A program made the translations under genes and the position numbers. A stretch of DNA of 64,000 bases, taken from Gossypium raimondii (taxonomy: Eukaryota > Streptophyta > Magnoliopsida > Malvales > Malvaceae). Within the stretch, counting starts at the first letter, position 1; each line of letters begins with the position of its first letter. Positions 58,011 through 64,000 of this stretch are shown one piece after another. The notes under the pieces are model-generated. The model ran no database searches. It saw nothing but the letters and a program-made list of their open reading frames with translations, and was not told the DNA's origin. Where the stretch lies: assembly GCF_025698545.1 (NCBI RefSeq), contig NC_068565.1, forward strand, positions 744,001 to 808,000. Reading direction: 5' to 3'.

Positions 58011-59996
58011 TCACTCAGAAGCCTTAACTTTATCATCCCCGACAACTGAGAGTATAGGCAAACTACTGAAAAATTCATCTAGACCCTCGAAAAAACCGTT
58101 CCCTTCATTGTTATCCTCTTCCTCGTTTCCAGCATCATTCCCCTTACTCCTCCCTGCCACCGGCTCTTCTGCCTCGTTCCGAAACTCTACGTTCAAATCC
58201 AACTTCCCCAAAACCTTCGTTCCTCTTTTCATCTGCTTCCTTCTGCTTGATTCAGCAGTTGACACACTGTCCGGCACCATGGACGCACCACTCGAATTCC
58301 CACCATGATCCGCATTAACTTGGTCATCACCCCCCTGCTTCACTCTCTCACTCTGTGGTTTCTTTGCATATCTCCCCCTAGATCCTTTCCCTTTAGAATT
58401 GTTCACCTTTTTCTCCCTCTTTTCATTTCGCCAATCATCATCATCATCCTCATTCTCGGAACTCATGCTCGAATCAGAGATCTCTACATATACATCTTGT
58501 TCATCATAAAACAGCTTTGGAGAAGACTTTTTGGTATTCATTTGTTTTCCAGCATTCTTGTTGTCAGGGCAAGCAAACATGGTCGAAATAGGTGACCAAT
58601 TTGGGAAATTACCATTACGAGATAATCCTATAGGGAAAAAACCCCAGGAGCAGATATATGTGTCCTTTCCGTTCATCGGTGGCGGTGGTATCACAACTGC
58701 ATGGAAAGCTCTCCTACAGTTCTTAGTTTGACACCTTAGCGTACAGTCCTCGTACACCTTCAGGTATTCACAGAGTGTGTAACAGTACGGACAAGCCGTC
58801 CAGAATGTTGGTTCCTCTGACTCAATAGCTTGATTAGCCCGAGTCACATCAGTTGGCTCTGTCTGAACAGGTGGAGAAGGTATCACAACCGCATGGAAAG
58901 CTTTCCTGCAGTCCTTAGTCTGACACCTTAGTGTACAATTCTCGTACATCTTCGGATACTCAAAACGAGAGTAACAGTGCGGACAAGCTGTCCAGAAAGT
59001 TGATCCCTCTAACTCGGTAGCTTGACTAGCCTGAGCCGAATTGGTTTCCTGACTCGCACCAGTTGGCTCTACCCGACTATTCTCCTTAGTAGGAGTAGTA
59101 GGAGTAGGAGTAGGAGCAGGAGCAGGAGCAGGAGCTGCTGAGTGATTAATCTGATCCATCCGAGTCAGCTCAGTCTGATTAATCTGGTTTGCCCCAACAG
59201 CCTCAGGTTGATTAATCTGGCTAGTCCGTGTTGGCTCCGGCCAACTAATTTGGCTCGAACCAACGGATCCCGTCTGGTTAATCTGACTCGGCTGAGTTAA
59301 ACCAGTCTGATTAATCTGCCTCGTCCAAGTTGACTCAGAAGAATAATTATTTAAACCCAACTGCTCCCCTCCTCCTAATGTAGCATTTCCATCACTGTTA
59401 TTATCTCTAGGGCTTCTCACAAACAGTGATTGCGTAACTTGCGCTTGCGTTTTTTTCAACGGCGTTTGCATAAATAGCGTTTGCGTTTCTTTTGGCGGTG
59501 GTGGTTGCTGCATAAATAGCGTCTGCGTCTGCGGTTGCGGTTGCTGAACTTGTGGCTGTTCTTGTTGATAATGTTGCTGACCGAGTTGACTCACATGACC
59601 AAACTGAAGAAACCTCAACTCATTATCGTAAATGAGCTTATTAGAAGGATTCGACAACACATTCCAAGCTTCAGAAACGAACCGAAACGCTTGATCCGCA
59701 AAAGACAACGTGTTCTTCACAGGGTTCAAGAGAATCGCGAGTTTCATATACTGACTCTCCACGACTTCCATGGATTGAGTTAAAGGAGCGAGTTGGAGGA
59801 TACCGTACCAGTCACGAGGGTTAGATTGAGCGGTTAAGAGAGTGTCGGTGACAGCTAAGATTTGGTCGGCGAGGACAGGTGCCGATTCTCGAGCTCGGAT
59901 CGCGAAAGTCCTGGTGCCGTGAAAGTCGCCGGAAGCGAGTAGCTTCGCCGCTATAGTTAGCCATCGCTCCGCCTCGGTGGTGTTGCCGTCGTCCAT
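58011..59996 (-). CDS. J-like domain and double zinc beta-ribbon protein, copy 2, full length
   Basis: Single-exon, 661 aa, inverted paralogue of the gene at 43.3 kb. The start is the ATG at 59996 (MDDGNTTEAERWL), matching the paralogue; an upstream in-frame ATG at 60083 would add 29 unrelated residues. The J-like domain (about 61-127) has NPVKN where canonical J-proteins have HPDKN, so HPD is lost here too. The Q-rich middle contains five 11-residue repeats (QINQTGLTQPS type). Two zinc ribbons follow, with first cysteines near residues 338 and 402 (FWTACPHC...CQTKDC and FWTACPYC...CQTKNC). The tail is acidic (EDDDDDW), then lysine-rich, then contains KLDLNVEF, an EAR-like LxLxL-type motif that could recruit a corepressor; that reading is inference. 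It is probably nuclear. Confidence 0.88.
   Translation of the reverse strand: MDDGNTTEAERWLTIAAKLLASGDFHGTRTFAIRARESAPVLADQILAVTDTLLTAQSNPRDWYGILQLAPLTQSMEVVESQYMKLAILLNPVKNTLSFADQAFRFVSEAWNVLSNPSNKLIYDNELRFLQFGHVSQLGQQHYQQEQPQVQQPQPQTQTLFMQQPPPPKETQTLFMQTPLKKTQAQVTQSLFVRSPRDNNSDGNATLGGGEQLGLNNYSSESTWTRQINQTGLTQPSQINQTGSVGSSQISWPEPTRTSQINQPEAVGANQINQTELTRMDQINHSAAPAPAPAPTPTPTTPTKENSRVEPTGASQETNSAQASQATELEGSTFWTACPHCYSRFEYPKMYENCTLRCQTKDCRKAFHAVVIPSPPVQTEPTDVTRANQAIESEEPTFWTACPYCYTLCEYLKVYEDCTLRCQTKNCRRAFHAVVIPPPPMNGKDTYICSWGFFPIGLSRNGNFPNWSPISTMFACPDNKNAGKQMNTKKSSPKLFYDEQDVYVEISDSSMSSENEDDDDDWRNEKREKKVNNSKGKGSRGRYAKKPQSERVKQGGDDQVNADHGGNSSGASMVPDSVSTAESSRRKQMKRGTKVLGKLDLNVEFRNEAEEPVAGRSKGNDAGNEEEDNNEGNGFFEGLDEFFSSLPILSVVGDDKVKASE
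59139..59318 (-). repeat. 11-residue (33-bp) coding repeat, copy 2 gene
   Basis: Reading down from 59318, five exact-length units encode QINQTGLTQPS, QINQTGSVGSS, QISWPEPTRTS, QINQPEAVGAN and QINQTELTRMD, then a partial QINHS. Unit order parallels the copy 1 gene (both have QTGSVGSS followed by ISWPEP), so the array predates the duplication. Confidence 0.8.
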
Positions 59997-62235
59997 GTCT
60001 ACCAGTCTTTCCTCTCTCCAGGGTTTTTCCGTTTCTCCCTCTCTCTTTTTTGGGAAACTATTTGTTTGGTAAGGAAAGGACAAAGCTCGTGGCCTCTGGG
60101 TTTTTTTTTGGGTGGACGAAAAAGTACAGCTTTTTCAGACAATTAACCGGGGTTTATGGTTGGCTTGGATGAGATATAAATAACTGTATAGGCGTGTTAT
60201 TGTCATTTAAATTTTAATGTTAAAAAAAGGTAAATTCAAAGTTGGATTCATAAGTTCTGATATTAGGCATAAAAATAAAAAAAATTACAATTTATTCTTT
60301 TCGATTATATACTTTTATCATTTTAGTCCCTCACAGTTAAATACATTTATTTCTGTCACTCAATTTTAATAAAATTTTGATCACTCATTTTACTTTTTAA
60401 AATTTTTTTATTCTTTTAAAATTAATTTTAATTTTTTAGAAAGAAAATTAACTTAGAAATTTTACAATGAATATTTGGATTAGAAACATCATTTTATCTT
60501 TTTAGTTTTATTTTTCATTTTAGCATTAATTTCAGTTTTATTTTTCAATAAAAGTGAAGGAAAAACCCTCCAAATTTTACAATAAAGTACCTAATTTTTA
60601 TAGAAAAATATTAAATATTTTAAAACTTGTTACACCCGCAATGTAAAAATAATATTATATACATATGTTTTGAAGAATAATTATTTTTATTAAAATAAAC
60701 TCATATGGTTCTCAAACCACACTGAATTGCATATATTTGCACTTAGATTTGAATCGAATTGCATTAAATTAAAATTTTATTTTATACATTTTAATTTATT
60801 ATGCACACTTTATTATCTCCATCAATTGCATATCTAAATAATTTAATCCAATAATTTTTGTTTTAATACTGCACATATTTCATGTATTATTATTAATTAA
60901 TTTTAAACCATATATTTTATTATTTATTGTTTTTGTAGACACACATTTATATTATAAATTTGTGATTCTAAATTTCGATGAAATTTCTAATACTCTTTAT
61001 ATGCTTAAAATTTAATCCATATTCAGGAGTTTAATCTCTTAAACATAATTTCAACCAGGACTAAAGTAGGGCTTGGACGTTATATAAACAGAAGTTCTGT
61101 GAATAAGTGGGGGTAGTTTAAGGAGACTTATTAATTGATTTTAGTAGAGTTTATATAAAATATAAAATAAAATAAAAAACAATCTAGAAAGGAAATAATA
61201 TTTTGGGGCTACTATCTTTAAAAAATAATAATAATAATCCTTGTACATTAGAACAAAGAAAAAATTAATCTATTAAAACTTTTATCCATTTCTATTGTTA
61301 AAAACTAGCGTTATTAACAAAATAACTAATAATCAGTTACATGTGACAAGCCACATATACCTTGGACATATAATAATTTATTTTACTGGTAAAAGTGAAT
61401 AAAAATTTAACAAAATCACTACTTAATTTGTCAAGCTTTTAGTAGAAGAGTCAAATAAAATCTAACTCTTAATAAAGAGGTTTAAATTATTTGCCAACTG
61501 AATTAAGTATCCAATTACCTCGTGGGAATAACCCAATCAAACACATTATATATATAGATGTGTCCAACCCCGATTCCCTCTGCATAATCGGACATAAGTA
61601 TGATAATAAGATCATCCAAGAATCCTCCAAATGCATGAAAAACAATAGGAAATATTAAATATACCTATACCCATCACATACTCATATCCAACACTCGTAC
61701 TCAAAGCCAAGTAAAATAATATAGAAAGACCAAGCAGTTGGGATTCATCCCCAAGAAAAGACATGTGAGACTACTCTGTATTCAATGGTCACATTGGATC
61801 TGTACTAAATTCGGAGTAGGGTTGGAGTCCTACCAGCACTGTTTTCTCCATCCACAAGATCCGATAGGTGTTGGATCCAGGCAAAGGACTTTGATAACAA
61901 ACATTCAATTGAAAATAATAATCACAAACATCCAAGTGATTGATCCAATGCAAGCAACAGTAGTATCAAAATCATTAAGCTTAGAAAAATATCTCAAATC
62001 ATCAGTTCCATTATTGTGAAGTAAACAATTAGGAAAATAGTGCACAATGCCCCACTATAATTAGAAAGCTTCAACTAAATATATATATATAGTGAAATAC
62101 CAAGAAACTTTTAGCAGTATTTTCAAGTTTTTTTTTTTTAAAATATAAGGCAAACTGAAGGGATAGTGGGACCAATCAACTTCTCCATACAAAAACAACC
62201 AGAGAAGTAAAATACTAACTCGAAGATTAGGGATT
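59997..62235. other. Spacer between the second J-like gene and the 14-3-3 gene
   Basis: The first 230 bp are homologous to the promoter and leader of J-like copy 1 (GACAATAA, GAAAAA, CTTTTTCGTCCACCC in both). The rest is strongly AT-rich. A partial AAAAGTACCATGGAGG-family copy lies at about 61.20-61.49 kb and a short segment of another dispersed repeat (CATACTCATATCCAACACTC) near 61.56-61.72 kb. No gene is supported. Confidence 0.5.
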
Positions 62236-64000
62236 TTACTGTTGTTTCTCATCCTCAGGTTTGGAGGCTTCTTTGATTTCATCGGTTCCATCCTCCTAAA
62301 TAGATAAAAAAATAAATAATCATTAATAAAAGAATTCGATATAAGAAAAGTTAAAACCAACTGTGCGCATTCTAACCTGCATATCCGAGGTCCACAAAGT
62401 AAGGTTATCACGAAGAAGTTGCATTATCAGAGTGCTGTCTTTGTATGAATCCTCTCCGAGAGTATCAAGCTCCGAGATGGCTTCGTCAAAAGCCTGAGGA
62501 AAAGAAACAAAGATTGTTGACTAAATAGAATTTGAATACAAAAATAAAGAGCAAATATAGATTTGTAATGGTTTATATTTACTTGGACTCCTTGGGTAAG
62601 TATCGTATATGGGTATGTTTCCGATGATATGCAAGTTTTTCCATATATTTGCAAGATCTTATCTCTAGGGTAAACTAAAGTAGAAGTCACCCAACTATTA
62701 GTAAATTTCTTTTTTGGTCACCCAACTATTCAATTTTGTCTTTTTTATCACCAGTTGGCTAATGTAAAAATGGAGACACCCAAAAATCCAAGATAGTTGA
62801 GTGACCATTTTGTAACTTATCAAAATTAGGTGACTAAAACAGAAAAAACCATAGTCGGGTGACTACTAATGTAGTTTATCCTTATCCCTATATCCGAATA
62901 TGTATGACACGGTTGGGAAAATGAAAAGCACAAGTAACAAAGATAATACAATTCAGAAGTATAAACCCCCAAGCTCCCCTTCTCAAATGTTTTAGATGAC
63001 CAACGTGAATATAGTGAGTAAACTAAAATTCCAAAGCTTTGTTATCCTACCTGTTTTGCAAGACTGCAAGCGCGGTCCGGAGAATTCAAGATCTCATAGT
63101 AGAAGACAGAAAAGTTCAGAGCTAATCCCAAACGAATAGGATGAGTTGGAGCGAGCTCGGAAACTGCAATGTCCTGAAAGAACGCAGAACAAAAAGATGC
63201 TGGTAAAAGCAATAAAAGACTGGAACTATGGATAAAACACATAAATCATAATCACTTCGGTAAAATCTTCTATTAAAATGTGAAATCAGATCCAAAGGCA
63301 AACCATTAACAAGACAAGAAAAGGATCAATAAATTGAACCACCGAATATCTTTGTTTTAATTGGATTAGTACAAACTACTGAAGGCATTTTGAAGTTTAT
63401 GCCGTGTGGAGTCTAAGAGGACTGACTGTGGTTCAGAATTTTAGATACAAAAACACAATTTCGCTTTGGTCTAACAGGAATTACAGTTACTCAAATCATA
63501 GAAATGGTGAAAACCCATATAATACTAATTTAAAACCCATAGTGTTGAGATCATTTTCTTCTTGATAATTTTCATAAACTTTCCATTGTAATTCAATGTT
63601 ATGTCTTCTAAGCAATTCAAAGCAGATCCAGATCTAAGCACAAATTTATTTTAAAAAATTACATCAAATCAAGGCAAGGAAATGAACAAATTACGAAAAT
63701 GAGCACAAACCTGAGCAGATTTATACGCAGAGAGCGTATTCTCAGCAGCGGCTTTCCGGTCATCACCAGTCTTGAACTCAGCCAAGTACCTATGGTAATC
63801 TCCCTTCATCTTCAGATAAAAGACCTTGGAATCCCCGTTCCCGGCAGCCGGAACGAGCTTCTCTTCGAGAAGCTTCAAAATTCCGGCACAAATCTCAGAC
63901 AACTCAGCCTCGATCTTGGCCCTGTACTCACGAATGATGGAGACGTGATCGGCGTTGCCACGTCCTTCCTCTTTCTGCTCGATGGAAGAAACAATCCTCC
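62236..64000 (-). CDS. 14-3-3 protein, 5' end outside the window
   Basis: A phosphoserine/phosphothreonine-binding adaptor, cytosolic and nuclear. Visible exons on minus: 64000-63711 (cut by the window), 63173-63051, 62493-62377, 62295-62236; 195 codons in one frame. Hallmarks are [75 protein letters not shown] and [20 protein letters not shown], with the groove residues K, R-Y and LNFSVFYYE intact. The C-tail [19 protein letters not shown] is the usual acidic, variable end. About 55-65 N-terminal residues are missing. The exon pattern suggests the non-epsilon group. The intron between 63051 and 62493 carries a MITE. Confidence 0.95.
62668..62881. mobile_element. GGGTAAACTA-family MITE in a 14-3-3 intron
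   Basis: The left end GGGTAAACTAAAGTAG and the right end reverse-complemented GGATAAACTACATTAG pair. It is flanked by TTATCTCTA (62659-62667) and TTATCCCTA (62882-62890), a 9-bp duplication with one difference. This is the clearest boundary for this family in the window. Confidence 0.7.

Noticed and set aside
59997-60083. 29-residue N-terminal extension of J-like copy 2
   Set aside because: It reads through leader DNA homologous to the untranslated leader of copy 1; the inner ATG matches the paralogue.

Overview
The window is a plant nuclear segment. It is AT-rich, its genes have many introns with GT-AG borders, and it is full of short non-autonomous DNA transposons. The protein families (polyol transporters, MATE, GTE bromodomain, phytolongin, 14-3-3) are those of a dicot. 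The intergenic repeat families look like those I associate with cotton (Gossypium, Malvaceae), but that assignment is from memory.

Layout. 0.7-6.0 kb (minus): a MATE/DETOXIFICATION transporter in six visible exons, with the short last exon not found. 6.1-12 kb: gene-free, with a 360-bp tandem array split by a Mutator-like element, a clean hAT-type MITE, and a long inverted repeat. 12.0-27.7 kb: a cluster of four polyol/monosaccharide transporter (PLT/PMT5-type) genes. Three are on plus and one on minus, all with the same three-exon structure; the third carries an in-frame stop. 27.7-32.5 kb: repeats, including one element nested in another. 32.5-34.4 kb (plus): a GTE-type bromodomain/NET chromatin protein. 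36.8-41.4 kb (plus): a 14-exon PIG-U homologue (GPI transamidase subunit) with one GC-AG intron. 43.3-44.9 kb (plus) and 58.0-60.0 kb (minus): a pair of inverted paralogues with a J-like domain and zinc beta-ribbon. Between them lie a decayed PSKR-type LRR receptor (47.8-49.8 kb), INO80 complex subunit C/Ies6 (50.7-52.0 kb, minus), and a phytolongin SNARE-like gene (55.4-56.3 kb, plus) preceded by a candidate uORF exon and tandem repeats. An unidentified exon pair lies at 57.1-57.8 kb (minus). The right edge cuts a 14-3-3 gene (62.2-64.0 kb, minus).

The genes form no pathway. The two structured units are the transporter tandem array, with stepwise divergence, duplicated promoters and one decaying copy, and the J-like/zinc-ribbon pair, where one copy duplicated its zinc ribbon and the other lost its tail. 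The repeats are mostly small terminal-inverted-repeat elements. Several have recognisable 8- or 9-bp target duplications that I could read directly. I saw no gag, pol, capsid or envelope coding, no rRNA, no tRNA and no CRISPR. Exon borders were placed by eye from reading frame, splice consensus and family alignment from memory.
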